Of a DNA stretch of 64,000 nt, positions 1 through 9,047 are shown piece after piece (positions within the stretch are counted from its first letter, which is position 1; every line of letters begins with the position of its first letter). A program made the position numbers and the translations under genes. Source of the stretch: Altererythrobacter sp. BO-6 (lineage in GTDB: Bacteria > Pseudomonadota > Alphaproteobacteria > Sphingomonadales > Sphingomonadaceae). Under the pieces are notes generated by a model, which had not been told where the DNA came from, did not search any database, and worked only from the letters and a program-made list of their open reading frames with translations. Location of the stretch: contig NZ_CP049259.1 in assembly GCF_011047315.1 (NCBI RefSeq), positions 1,798,001 through 1,862,000 on the forward strand, given 5' to 3'.

Positions 1-1257
1 TCCGCGCTGGGCATACATCAGCACGCAATCTACCAGCAGCGGATCCCGCTTCCACTTGTACCATAGGCCAACCTTGCGGCCGGCGACATAGGGGCTGTCA
101 CGTCGCTTCAGCACGAGCCCTTCGATGGCATCGTCACGGGCATTGGCGCGGATTTCTGCAAGATGCTCGAAATCGCGCGCCTGCACCAGTTCCGACAGGT
201 CAAAATGCGTCTCGGGCAAACGCGGATGGAGCGCCTCGAGTCGTGCGCGGCGATGTTGCCACGCGTGTTCGCGCAAATCCTCGCCGCAGATAATCAGCGC
301 ATCGTAAAGCCTTACAAATGCCGGATAATCAGCCAGCATCTTTTTCGACATGGCCTTGCGCCCGAGCCTCTGCTGGAGTGCGTTGAAGCTCGCTGCACCC
401 CCCGCTTCGCCGCCCTGCGTCGCGCCGCGCACCAACAGTTCGCCATCAAGCACCGCCGGAATGTCGAGCGCGCCGGTCAGTTCGGGGAAGCTGTGGCTGA
501 TGTCCTCGCCTCCGCGCGAATAGAGCCGCGTCTCACCGCCCGCATGCACCAATTGCACCCGGATCCCGTCCCATTTCCATTCGGCGGCAAAGTCATTGAG
601 GTCAACCTCACCTTGCTCCAGCGGGTGCGCCAGCATGAAAGGGCGAAACAGCGGCCGGTTCTCCAGATCGGGCGGATCGGCGCCCTCCGCCGCCCAGGCG
701 AACAGCTCGGTATAGGGCGGGGAAATCCCGTGCCAATACTCCTCGACCTGCTCGACTTCGACCCCGAAGGCCTGTGCGAATGCGGTCTTCGCAAGCCGTG
801 CGGAAACCCCGATCCGCATCCCCCCGGTGGCAAGCTTGATCAGCGCGAAGCGGCTCGAAGGATCGAGCCGGTCGAGCAGCGGGGGAAGTCGTGACGCCAC
901 ATCGGTGCGCGTCATCGTGCCAAGCAAATCAACCACTTCGCTTAAGGATAATGGCTGCGTGACGTCATCATTCCGTGCAGTTTGGGGTCCCGGCCAAAGC
1001 AGGCTGGCAGTTTCGGCCGTGTCGCCCACGAAATCGCGGCTGAGCATCCACAGCACGGGGTCGATCCGCTCTGCCATCAGCTTGCGGATGGTGGAACTCT
1101 TGACTGCGGGGAAGTCCAGCCCGCCGGTCAGCGCCGCCAGCGCCCAGCCGCGGTCTGGATCGGGCGTTGCGCGCAGATAGTCCGCGATCAGCGCCAGCTT
1201 GCGGTTGCGGCTGGTGGTGTAGACCAGTGCATCGAGCAGGGCGGCGAACTCAATCAT
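1..1257 (-). CDS. ATP-dependent DNA ligase (3' end cut by window start)
   Basis: The minus frame opens with ATG at 1257 and stays open to base 1, giving 419 visible codons; the family is usually about 530 residues, so roughly the last fifth lies outside. It seals nicks using ATP through a covalent lysyl-AMP. The adenylation motif EWKWDGIRVQL is visible with the nucleophile at Lys228, and the later nucleotidyltransferase motifs appear as EGLVLKRRDSPYVAG and WYKWKRDPL. An N-terminal helical DNA-binding region of about 200 residues precedes them. The start overlaps the end of the upstream exonuclease gene by 8 bases, so the two are probably translated together. This is the ligase class found beside an MBL-fold exonuclease in many alphaproteobacteria, acting in DNA repair. 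Identity is secure; the C-terminal OB-fold cannot be checked here. Confidence 0.93.
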   Translation of the reverse strand, partial: MIEFAALLDALVYTTSRNRKLALIADYLRATPDPDRGWALAALTGGLDFPAVKSSTIRKLMAERIDPVLWMLSRDFVGDTAETASLLWPGPQTARNDDVTQPLSLSEVVDLLGTMTRTDVASRLPPLLDRLDPSSRFALIKLATGGMRIGVSARLAKTAFAQAFGVEVEQVEEYWHGISPPYTELFAWAAEGADPPDLENRPLFRPFMLAHPLEQGEVDLNDFAAEWKWDGIRVQLVHAGGETRLYSRGGEDISHSFPELTGALDIPAVLDGELLVRGATQGGEAGGAASFNALQQRLGRKAMSKKMLADYPAFVRLYDALIICGEDLREHAWQHRRARLEALHPRLPETHFDLSELVQARDFEHLAEIRANARDDAIEGLVLKRRDSPYVAGRKVGLWYKWKRDPLLVDCVLMYAQRG

Positions 1258-2254
1258 CCTCGTCCTCGCGGCCCACCAATGCCAACGCCCGCGCCCGCCG
1301 CTGGTTCAGATCGCACCAGCGCAGCAACGCCTCTTCGCGGCCATGCGTGATCCAGGTCTCCTCGGCGCTGACCGTGCGGATCGTGTCGGTCAGCTCGTTC
1401 CAATCGGCATGGTCGGAGATGACCAGCGGCAGCTCGACATTGCGCTGGCGGGCGCGCTGGCGGATCCGCATCCACCCGCTCGCCATGGCGGTGATGGGAT
1501 CGGGCAGGCGGCGGCTCCAGCGATCATTGAGTGCAGACGGCGGGCAGATGACGATCGCACCGCGCATCTCGTCCCTCGTGTGCCCCGCCACCGGGCGCAG
1601 CTCACCCAGGTCGATGCCATGCTCCTGATAAAGCCGGCACATAGCTTCCATCGCGCCGTGGAGATAGATTGGATCGCGATGCCCGGCGGCGCGTAGCTCC
1701 GCGATAACGCGTTGTGCCTTGCCTAGCGCATAAGCGCCCACCAGCACGCAGCGATCGGGGTTGTCCGCCATTGTTTTCAGCAGTTTGGCGATTTCCTGAG
1801 CTATCGGCGGGTGGATAAACACCGGTAGGCCGAAAGTCGCTTCGGTAATGAAGATATCGCAGGATGTAACTTCGAAGGGCGGACATGTAGGGTCAGCGCG
1901 GCGTTTGTAGTCGCCGGTGACGATTACCCGCTCGCCGGCATGCTCCAGCAGGATCTGGGCGCTGCCCAGCACATGCCCGGCCGGCAGGAATGTCGCATCA
2001 ACCCCGCCCGGTAACCGAATTGTCTCGCCATGATGGAACGGCCTTGCCCCTTCGCGCGTGGCATAGCGCAATTCCATGATCGCCAGCGTTTCCGGCGTCG
2101 CGAATGTCTGCCCATGCCCGCCGCGGGCATGATCGGCATGGCCATGGGTCACCAGCGCAAGCTCGACCGCGCGGGCAGGATCGACCCAGGCATCGGCGGG
2201 GACGATATGGAGGCCCCAGGGCTCGGGCCGGATCCAGGAAAAGGGCGCACTCAC
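1250..2254 (-). CDS. Ligase-associated DNA exonuclease, MBL fold
   Basis: Metallo-beta-lactamase fold nuclease of the mRNA 3'-end-processing-like group that is found with ATP-dependent DNA ligases. The metal site motif THGHADHARGGH is visible (His37, His39, Asp41, His42 from the chosen start), followed by AGHVLGSAQ and VTGDYKRR further on, all typical of the family. The reading frame is open from 2335, but that would overlap the end of the S9 peptidase gene and add a low-complexity leader. I prefer the GTG at 2254, which begins just ahead of the conserved WIRPEPWGLH block and gives 334 residues, the usual size. It overlaps the ligase start by 8 bases. Presumed job: end processing before ligation. 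The start is uncertain, the function class is not. Confidence 0.88.
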   Translation of the reverse strand: MSAPFSWIRPEPWGLHIVPADAWVDPARAVELALVTHGHADHARGGHGQTFATPETLAIMELRYATREGARPFHHGETIRLPGGVDATFLPAGHVLGSAQILLEHAGERVIVTGDYKRRADPTCPPFEVTSCDIFITEATFGLPVFIHPPIAQEIAKLLKTMADNPDRCVLVGAYALGKAQRVIAELRAAGHRDPIYLHGAMEAMCRLYQEHGIDLGELRPVAGHTRDEMRGAIVICPPSALNDRWSRRLPDPITAMASGWMRIRQRARQRNVELPLVISDHADWNELTDTIRTVSAEETWITHGREEALLRWCDLNQRRARALALVGREDEDD

Positions 2255-2291
2255 GTTGGAATCAAGCGAGCGCGCCGCCAATGCGTTCCCG

Positions 2292-4361
2292 TCAGTCCTT
2301 CTTTGCGCCCTTTCGGTACTTATCGAACCAGGCAAGAACCGCAGCGGTTTTCTTTGCTTGCTGGCTGGGGCTCATGGAGAGGTCGGAGTGACTCGCGCCC
2401 GGCGTCACCACCAGCGCGGTGTCGATCCCCTGTACCTTCAGCGCGCCATAGAATTGCTCTGCCTCGCTGCGCGGCGTGCGGTAATCCTCTTCACCCACCA
2501 GCACCAGCGTGGGGGTCTTGATATTGCCCGCAGCGGCAAGCGGCGAGCGGCGCCAGTAATCGTCGGGCCGTTCCCACGGCTGGCCCTTCATCCAGTATTC
2601 GCCGAAGAAGGCATAGCCATCGCTCATCAGCGCCATGCTCGTCCAGTTGATCACCGGCTTGTAGGAGGCGGCGGCGGCAAAGCGATTGGTCTGGCCGACA
2701 ATCCAGGCGGTCAGGATGCCGCCACCCGATCCGCCGGTGACGAACAGCTGCTCCGGATCGGCATAGCCCGCCGCAATGGCGGCATCGACCGCCGCCATCA
2801 GCTCGTCATGGTTGGAAATCGGGTAATTGCCCTCGATCCGGTCAGCGAAGGCCTGCCCATAGCCGGTCGAGCCGCCGGGATTGGTGAACAGCGTGGCATA
2901 GCCTGCACCGGCGAAGAGCTGGTATTCCGATGAGAAGTGCGGCCCATAGGCGGCATAGGGGCCACCATGGATCTCAAGGATCAGCGGCAATTTGTCGCCG
3001 GGCTTATAGTCGGGCGGCAGCGTGATCCAGCTCGGGATTTTCGTTCCGTCGGCGGCGGTAACATCGAGCGCGACCGTCTTGCCCAGCCGCTTGCCAGACA
3101 GTTTCAGGTCGTTGAGCGCGGTCAGCCGCGTGACCTTCCCGCCGCGCAGCACCGATACGTCCGAGGGGCGAATGTCGCTACCGCTGGTAAAGGCGAGCGT
3201 GCCATTGTTCGATACGCTCCATTGCCCGCCGGCATAAGGGCGCGAGTAATAGGTATCGACGAGCGAGGCGGCGAGCGGCGTCACCGTGCCTGTGGGCGAG
3301 ATCCGCGCCACACGATAGGACCCCCCATCTTCATATCCGACGAAAAGGCCCGCGGCGGTCCATTCCATACTGGCGATATCGCGATCGAACCCCGCGGCGA
3401 TGCGCCGTTTGTTCGAGCCATCGACATTCATCAGGTAAAGCCCGTTCTGCTCATAGGCGAGCTTGCGGTCGTCATAACCGATATAGGCAATGGTCTTGCC
3501 ATCGGGCGAAGCCTCGGGGTGGAAGTCCGGCCCGTCACGGTCGGTCAGCGCGGTGATTTTCCCCGAAGCGATGTCGATCGCATAGATTTCGCTGTCCACC
3601 CCGGCCAGTTCCCAGTCCGCGTCGCGATTGCCGCTGATCAGGATGGTTGAGCCATCGGGGGTCCATTCCAGCGCGCCGTCATGGTTCCGGTCACCGGAGG
3701 TCAACTGGCGCGGCGCGCCGCCGGTCGCCGATACCAGGAAGATCTGCGTGAAGCCCGATTTGAGATAGCCCGCGCCATCGAAGCGATAGGTAACCCGGTC
3801 GATAATCGTCGGGCCGTCCTTCCACTTGGCGCCTTCGGGCATCTCGGGGCCGGAGCCGAGTGTCAGCGTTTCGCCCGGCACCCGCGCGGTGTAGGCGATC
3901 CGCGTGCCGTCGGGCGACCAGCTGATTCCGCCGGGCCCTTCGGGAAGAGCGGTAATATTGGCGCTCGCCCCGCTCGCCATCCAGCGCACATGCAGTTCGG
4001 GCCCGCCGCCGCTCTCGGTCGAGACATAGGCCAGGCGGCCACCATCGGGCGACCAGCGCGGCGCAAAATGCGCGCCTTCGCCGGTCACCAGCGGGGTTTC
4101 GGCGCCGCTCGCGACATCGACCAGCCAAATCGAGCTGACCGAACTGTCGGTCATGATGTCATTGGTCTGGCGGACGTAGGCGATTTTCGATCCGTCAGGG
4201 CTGATCTGCGGATCGGACGCTACGCTTAGCCCGAACAGGTCCGCCCCGGTGAACTTGCCAGGGTCTTCCGCCTTGTCCTCCGCCGCGAGCGGAGCGGCGA
4301 GGATTGCGCTCATGGGCGCGGCGAGCAGCAATGCGGCTGCGGAAAGTCGGTACGAACGCAT
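2292..4361 (-). CDS. S9 family peptidase (dipeptidyl aminopeptidase/acylaminoacyl peptidase), secreted
   Basis: A 689-residue serine peptidase of the prolyl oligopeptidase clan. It begins with a cleavable signal peptide of about 27 residues (MRSYRLSAAALLLAAPMSAI, ending near LAA), so it should act in the periplasm. The N-terminal 400 residues hold WD40/TolB-like beta-propeller repeats (several SPDG motifs). The C-terminal alpha/beta hydrolase domain has the nucleophile elbow GGSGGG with Ser545, then an Asp in GEEDYRTP and a His in GASHSDL that complete the triad. It probably trims short peptides for amino-acid uptake. It reads in the same direction as clpA but is separated from it by 58 bases containing a hairpin, and its Shine-Dalgarno AAGGGG lies inside one arm of that hairpin. 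Confidence 0.92.
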   Translation of the reverse strand: MRSYRLSAAALLLAAPMSAILAAPLAAEDKAEDPGKFTGADLFGLSVASDPQISPDGSKIAYVRQTNDIMTDSSVSSIWLVDVASGAETPLVTGEGAHFAPRWSPDGGRLAYVSTESGGGPELHVRWMASGASANITALPEGPGGISWSPDGTRIAYTARVPGETLTLGSGPEMPEGAKWKDGPTIIDRVTYRFDGAGYLKSGFTQIFLVSATGGAPRQLTSGDRNHDGALEWTPDGSTILISGNRDADWELAGVDSEIYAIDIASGKITALTDRDGPDFHPEASPDGKTIAYIGYDDRKLAYEQNGLYLMNVDGSNKRRIAAGFDRDIASMEWTAAGLFVGYEDGGSYRVARISPTGTVTPLAASLVDTYYSRPYAGGQWSVSNNGTLAFTSGSDIRPSDVSVLRGGKVTRLTALNDLKLSGKRLGKTVALDVTAADGTKIPSWITLPPDYKPGDKLPLILEIHGGPYAAYGPHFSSEYQLFAGAGYATLFTNPGGSTGYGQAFADRIEGNYPISNHDELMAAVDAAIAAGYADPEQLFVTGGSGGGILTAWIVGQTNRFAAAASYKPVINWTSMALMSDGYAFFGEYWMKGQPWERPDDYWRRSPLAAAGNIKTPTLVLVGEEDYRTPRSEAEQFYGALKVQGIDTALVVTPGASHSDLSMSPSQQAKKTAAVLAWFDKYRKGAKKD

Positions 4362-4366
4362 GAAAG

Positions 4367-4391
4367 GCCCCTTGGCTAAGTGCTAAGGGGC
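4367..4391 (-). promoter_or_regulatory. Hairpin covering the S9 peptidase ribosome-binding site
   Basis: Ten-base arms (4367-4376 and 4382-4391, one G-T type mismatch) with a five-base loop lie between the clpA stop and the S9 peptidase start. On the minus strand one arm contains AAGGGG, the only good Shine-Dalgarno for the peptidase. There is no T run after it, so it is not a classical terminator; it may end the clpA message weakly or limit translation of the peptidase. Confidence 0.4.
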
Positions 4392-4419
4392 GCGATCATG
4401 CATATCTGGCGAGGGAAAG

Positions 4420-6822
4420 CTAGCTGTTGTCCTCGTTGCCGCCGCCAGCGTCACTTCCTGCTCCGGCCTGCGGCTTCTTCGAAGCGGGTTTCTTTGCGGC
4501 TGGCTTTTTCTTGGCGGCGGCCTTTCTGGCGGGTTTCACCTTGGGCGCCGCCGGGGTCAGCTCGAAGCTCGGCTTGCCGTCCTTGATGCTGACATGCACC
4601 TCGCCGCCATCCGACAGCTTGCCGAACAGCAGCTCTTCGGCGAGCGGCTGCTTGATCTTTTCCTGCAGCAGGCGGCCCATCGGGCGCGCACCATAGAGCT
4701 TGTCGTAACCCTTGTCGGCCAGCCAGTCGCGCGCATCCTTGTCGAACTGGATGTGGACGTTCTGTTCGGCCAGCTGCAGCTCGAGCTGGAGGATGAACTT
4801 GTCGACCACGCGCGACACCGTGCTCTTGCCGAGATAGCTGAACGGCACGATCGCATCCAGGCGGTTGCGGAATTCCGGGGTGAACATCTTCTTCACCGCT
4901 TCTTCGCCCGCGTCTTCCTTCGACACGTCGCCGAACCCGATTCCCTGCGTTGCCATCATCGCGGCCCCGGCATTGGTGGTCATGATCAGCACGACATTGC
5001 GGAAATCGACCGTCTTGCCGTGATGGTCGGTCAGGCGGCCGTTATCCATCACCTGCAGCAGGATGTTGAACAGGTCAGGGTGGGCCTTCTCGATCTCGTC
5101 GAGCAGCAGCACGCAATGCGGGTTCTGGTCGATCGCATCGGTCAGGAGGCCGCCCTGGTCATAGCCGACATAGCCTGGAGGTGCGCCGATCAGCCGCGAA
5201 ACGCTGTGCCGCTCCATATATTCGGACATGTCGAACCGCTTGAGCTCGATCCCCATGATCGAGGCGAGCTGGCGCGCGACTTCGGTCTTGCCGACGCCGG
5301 TCGGGCCGCTGAACAGGAACGAACCGATCGGCTTGTCCGGATCGCGCAGGCCCGCGCGCGACAGCTTCATCGCAGTGGCAAGGCGAGTGATCGCCTCATC
5401 TTGCCCGAACACGACATGCTTCAGGTCGCGCTCGAGATTCTCCAGTGCCTTCTTGTCGTCGGAACTGACCGATTTGGGCGGGATCCGCGCCATCGTAGCA
5501 ATCACCGCTTCGATTTCCTTGGCGGTGATCTTCTTCTTGCGGCGGCTGGGCGGCACCAGCATCTGCATCGCGCCGACTTCGTCGATCACGTCGATCGCCT
5601 TGTCCGGCAGCTTGCGGTCATTGATGTAACGCGCGGACAGCTCGACCGCAGTCTTGATCGCATCGGGCGTATATTTGACCTTGTGATGATCCTCGAACGC
5701 GCTGCGCAGTCCTTTGAGGATCTTGATCGTGTCCTCGATCGTCGGCTCGTTCACATCGATCTTCTGGAACCGGCGCAGCAGCGCGCGATCCTTTTCGAAA
5801 TGGTTGCGGAATTCCTTGTAGGTGGTCGAACCGATGCAGCGGATCGCACCATTAGACAGCGCGGGCTTGAGAAGGTTCGACGCATCCATCGCGCCGCCGC
5901 TGGTCGCGCCCGCGCCGATCACCGTGTGGATCTCGTCGATGAACAGGATCGCCTCGGGCATGGCCTCCAGTTCGTTGACGACCTGCTTCAGCCGCTCCTC
6001 GAAGTCGCCGCGATAGCGCGTACCGGCTAGCAGAGCGCCCATGTCGAGCGAATAGATCACCGCATCCTGCAGCACTTCGGGCACATCGCCTTCCACGATC
6101 TTGCGCGCCAGCCCTTCCGCAATCGCGGTCTTGCCGACGCCGGGATCGCCGACATAGAGCGGGTTGTTCTTGCTGCGGCGGCACAGGATCTGGATCGTCC
6201 GGTCAACCTCCGGCCCGCGGCCGATCAGCGGATCGACCTTCCCGGCCTTGGCCTTGGCGTTGAGATTGACGGTAAACTGGTCGAGCGCGGTTTCCTTCTT
6301 GTTGCCGCTTTCCTTTGCCTGTTCGCCGCTTTCCGCCTGGGCCTCGTCGCTGCCTTGCGGCGTTTTCGATTCGAGCTGGCGCCCACCCTTGCCGATGCCG
6401 TGGCTGATATAGCTGACCGCATCGAGCCGGCTCATGTCCTGCTGCTGCAGGAAATAGACGGCGTAGGAATCGCGCTCCGAAAACAGCGCCACCAGCACAT
6501 TCGCGCCGGTCACCGTGTCCTTCCCTGAAGACTGGACGTGCAGGATTGCGCGCTGGATCACCCGCTGGAAACCGGCGGTCGGCTGCGGATCGGCGCCGTC
6601 CTCGGTCTTAAGCGACTGATATTCCTGGTCGAGATATTGCTTCACCACTTCGCCCAGTTCGGCGAGGTCCACGCCGCAGGCCGCCATCACCTGCGCTGCG
6701 TCCTCGTCATCGATCAGCGCCAGCAGCAAATGCTCGAGCGTGGCATATTCGTGCCGCCTCTCGGAGGCATTGCCGAGCGCGTTGTGCAGCGTTCTTTCAA
6801 GGTTCTGGGCGAAACTGGGCAT
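4420..6822 (-). CDS. clpA: ATP-dependent Clp protease ATP-binding subunit ClpA
   Basis: An 800-residue AAA+ unfoldase that feeds substrates to ClpP. The N-terminal Clp repeat domain (about 1-150), first AAA module with Walker A GDPGVGKT (Lys231), and second module with GPTGVGKT (Lys512) are all present, as is the C-terminal D2-small domain. There is no long M-domain coiled coil between the modules, which separates it from ClpB. The odd part is the C-terminus: about 45 residues rich in Lys, Ala and Pro (KPARKAAAKKKPAAKKP) and ending in a Gly/Asp/Asn-rich tail, longer than in E. coli ClpA. Such tails occur in Sphingomonadales. No clpS is adjacent. Start ATG at 6822 is the only sensible one. Confidence 0.96.
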   Translation of the reverse strand: MPSFAQNLERTLHNALGNASERRHEYATLEHLLLALIDDEDAAQVMAACGVDLAELGEVVKQYLDQEYQSLKTEDGADPQPTAGFQRVIQRAILHVQSSGKDTVTGANVLVALFSERDSYAVYFLQQQDMSRLDAVSYISHGIGKGGRQLESKTPQGSDEAQAESGEQAKESGNKKETALDQFTVNLNAKAKAGKVDPLIGRGPEVDRTIQILCRRSKNNPLYVGDPGVGKTAIAEGLARKIVEGDVPEVLQDAVIYSLDMGALLAGTRYRGDFEERLKQVVNELEAMPEAILFIDEIHTVIGAGATSGGAMDASNLLKPALSNGAIRCIGSTTYKEFRNHFEKDRALLRRFQKIDVNEPTIEDTIKILKGLRSAFEDHHKVKYTPDAIKTAVELSARYINDRKLPDKAIDVIDEVGAMQMLVPPSRRKKKITAKEIEAVIATMARIPPKSVSSDDKKALENLERDLKHVVFGQDEAITRLATAMKLSRAGLRDPDKPIGSFLFSGPTGVGKTEVARQLASIMGIELKRFDMSEYMERHSVSRLIGAPPGYVGYDQGGLLTDAIDQNPHCVLLLDEIEKAHPDLFNILLQVMDNGRLTDHHGKTVDFRNVVLIMTTNAGAAMMATQGIGFGDVSKEDAGEEAVKKMFTPEFRNRLDAIVPFSYLGKSTVSRVVDKFILQLELQLAEQNVHIQFDKDARDWLADKGYDKLYGARPMGRLLQEKIKQPLAEELLFGKLSDGGEVHVSIKDGKPSFELTPAAPKVKPARKAAAKKKPAAKKPASKKPQAGAGSDAGGGNEDNS

Positions 6823-6959
6823 GGAGGTACTCTATCTCGGGTGGCGGAAGTTCTCCCTTGCGGGAGAAAGTGAAGGCGAATGGTTAAGTGGCCGCTCGCG
6901 GTTACCCGCGATATGGGTGTCTTGCGCGCAATTGCGAATCTTCAATGCGCGAGCGGGCC

Positions 6960-7163
6960 TCATGGGTCCGGCTTCCTGAACAGCGCGTCGGCCGCGTTGC
7001 GGTGCGCAGCAGCCTTGAGCCGATGCTGTTCCACCCGGGCGATTTCCGCTTCGAGCAGGGCGATACGCTCTTCCAGCTCACCTTGCGAATAGGGTGACAG
7101 GTCTTCCGCAGCGAGTTTGCTGGCTGCATCGCCCCGGGGGCGGGGAAGATTGTCGTCATCCAT
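6960..7163 (-). CDS. DUF1192 domain-containing small protein
   Basis: A 67-residue acidic to neutral protein starting MDDDNLPRPRG. The central part LSPYSQGELEERIALLEAEI followed by ARVEQH is the DUF1192 signature and should form a short coiled-coil helix. The frame is open further upstream (to 7265) but the conserved start is the ATG at 7163. Function is unknown in this family, which is widespread in alphaproteobacteria. It stands alone between clpA and a divergent oxidoreductase; the 131 bases to that gene should hold both promoters. Confidence 0.8.
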   Translation of the reverse strand: MDDDNLPRPRGDAASKLAAEDLSPYSQGELEERIALLEAEIARVEQHRLKAAAHRNAADALFRKPDP

Positions 7164-7294
7164 CTGCGTGCAGCATCGCAATTCGTGTGGCTTGCTGTCA
7201 ATGGCAAGCGCAGCTAGTGCGCTGGCGAGGTGCAAAGGGCGCGTGGAGTGTCTCCCCCGTGCCACAGCACCGGCGAAGTGGGGGCGCAGACCGC

Positions 7295-8317
7295 ATGACC
7301 GACAGCAATTCGCAGCATTTACCTGAAACGATGCGGGCAGTGGGCTTTGATGCGCCCGGCGGGCCGGAAGTGCTGACCGTGCGCGAACTCGCCCTTCCCG
7401 AACTCAAACCTGCCGATGTGCTGATCAAGGTCGCCTATGCCGGGGTCAACCGGCCCGACTGTATCCAGCGCGCGGGGCACTATCCGCCGCCGCCGGGCGC
7501 TTCGCCGCTGCCGGGGCTGGAAGTGGCAGGCGAAGTGGTCGCGGTCGGCAGCGAGGTGCCGCGCGAATTGCTGGGGCAGACGGTAGCCGCGCTTACGCCC
7601 GGAGGGGGCTATGCCGAATATTGCGCCGCGCCCTGGGGCCATTGCCTGCCTGTTCCCGAAGGCATGCCGCTGGCCGAGGCGGCGGCGCTCCCTGAGACGC
7701 TATTCACCGTGTGGCACAATGTGTTCGAGCGCGGCATGCTATGCGACGGCGAGACCCTGCTGGTGCATGGCGGCACTTCGGGCATCGGGACCATGGCGAT
7801 CATGCTGGCCAAGGCGTTCGAAGCAAAGGTGATCGTGACCTGTGGCGATGAAGCCAAATGCGAGGCCGCGCGCGAGCTGGGTGCGGATTTGGCGATCAAT
7901 TACCGCGAGACCGATTTCGTCCAGGCGGCGAGGGATTTCACCGGCGGCAAGGGCGTCAATGTCGTGCTCGACATGGTGTCGGGCGATTATGTGGCGCGCG
8001 ACCTCCAGTGCCTCGCCGAAGATGGGCGCCATGTCACCATTGCGGTGCTGGGCGGGCCGAAGGCGGAACTCAACATGGCGCTGGTGATGATGAAGCGCCT
8101 TACGCTGACGGGCTCGACCTTGCGCCCGCGCAGCGATGCCTTCAAGACCGCGCTGGCGGACGAGATTGCGCAGAACGCTTGGCCGCTGTTCACCTCGGGC
8201 GAGCTCAAGCCGGTGATGGATCAGACCTTTGCGCTCGCCGATGCCGCTGCCGCGCATGCCCGGATGGAAGCTGGCGAGCATATCGGCAAGATCGTGCTAA
8301 AGGTGTCCGATGGCTGA
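7295..8317 (+). CDS. NAD(P)H-quinone oxidoreductase, zinc-free MDR family (PIG3/QOR type)
   Basis: A 340-residue medium-chain dehydrogenase/reductase. The N-terminal GroES-like domain carries GVNRPDCIQRAGHYPPPPGA, typical of the TP53I3/PIG3 subgroup; the Rossmann nucleotide site is VHGGTSGIGTMAIMLAK at roughly residues 157-173. No structural zinc cysteines are seen, as expected for quinone oxidoreductases. It probably reduces quinones with NADPH in the cytosol. The frame is open upstream of 7295, but the ATG there begins shortly before the conserved MRAVGFDAPGG block. Its end overlaps the following glutathione transferase gene by 8 bases, so the two form a small redox operon. Confidence 0.9.
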   Translation: MTDSNSQHLPETMRAVGFDAPGGPEVLTVRELALPELKPADVLIKVAYAGVNRPDCIQRAGHYPPPPGASPLPGLEVAGEVVAVGSEVPRELLGQTVAALTPGGGYAEYCAAPWGHCLPVPEGMPLAEAAALPETLFTVWHNVFERGMLCDGETLLVHGGTSGIGTMAIMLAKAFEAKVIVTCGDEAKCEAARELGADLAINYRETDFVQAARDFTGGKGVNVVLDMVSGDYVARDLQCLAEDGRHVTIAVLGGPKAELNMALVMMKRLTLTGSTLRPRSDAFKTALADEIAQNAWPLFTSGELKPVMDQTFALADAAAAHARMEAGEHIGKIVLKVSDG

Positions 8318-8939
8318 AATCTATACCCTCCATGAGGATCCGCGCAGCGGCAATTGCTACAAGATCAAGCTCACCGCGGCGCTGCTCGGCATCCCGCTCG
8401 AGACGCGCCAGTACGATATCCTGAAAGGCGAGACGCGCGATCCGGATTTCCTCGCCAATGTGAATGCCAACGGCCGCATTCCCGTGCTGGAAATTGCGCG
8501 CGAAGGGCGCACGCGCATGCTGCCGGAAAGCAATGCCGCCTGCTGGTACCTGGCCAGCGGGTCGCACCTGATCCCGGAAGGCCGGTTCGAACAGGCGGAC
8601 ATGCTGCGCTGGATGTTCTTCGAACAGTACAACCACGAGCCCAACGTCGCGACGCTGCGGTTCTGGCTCCATTTCGTGGGCGAAGCGAATTTGAGCGAGC
8701 AGCAGCGCGGGCAGATCCTCGCCAAGCGCGCCGCCGGGTGCGAGGCCTTGCGGCTGATGAACGGACACCTGGCGCGCAGCGAATGGATCGCCGGCAGTGC
8801 AGTGACGCTGGCTGACATTGCGCTGTTTCCTTACACCCATGTGGCAGAAGAAGGCGGCTTCGGGCTGGAGGATTATCCGCATATCTGCAGCTGGATCGAC
8901 CGGGTCCGGGGGCTGCCCGATTTTCTTGCGATGGATTGA
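8310..8939 (+). CDS. Glutathione S-transferase family protein
   Basis: A 209-residue protein with an N-terminal thioredoxin-like half (YTLHEDPRSGNCYKIKL, then GRIPVLEI carrying the cis-proline) and an all-helical C-terminal half with the N-capping region ITLADIALF-like WIAGSAVTLADIALFPYTH. The pattern fits bacterial GSTs that use the Ser/Asn near SGN for glutathione. Overlapped by 8 bases with the upstream quinone oxidoreductase, which suggests joint use in detoxifying electrophiles or quinones. The exact substrate cannot be told. Confidence 0.9.
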   Translation: MAEIYTLHEDPRSGNCYKIKLTAALLGIPLETRQYDILKGETRDPDFLANVNANGRIPVLEIAREGRTRMLPESNAACWYLASGSHLIPEGRFEQADMLRWMFFEQYNHEPNVATLRFWLHFVGEANLSEQQRGQILAKRAAGCEALRLMNGHLARSEWIAGSAVTLADIALFPYTHVAEEGGFGLEDYPHICSWIDRVRGLPDFLAMD

Positions 8940-9047
8940 CGCCAAACTGTCGCAGTGACCACGAACAGTCACAGCGTTGTGAATCCCCTGTAACAATTCG
9001 CTGCCAGGGATGTTCGGCGACAGATGCTTGTCGCAGGAGCATGAACC

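Noticed and set aside
4594..6030. 478-codon open frame antisense to clpA
   Set aside because: It lies opposite a gene with all ClpA motifs; high GC leaves long antisense frames open. Its composition (His/Arg/Asp-rich) is that of a shadow.
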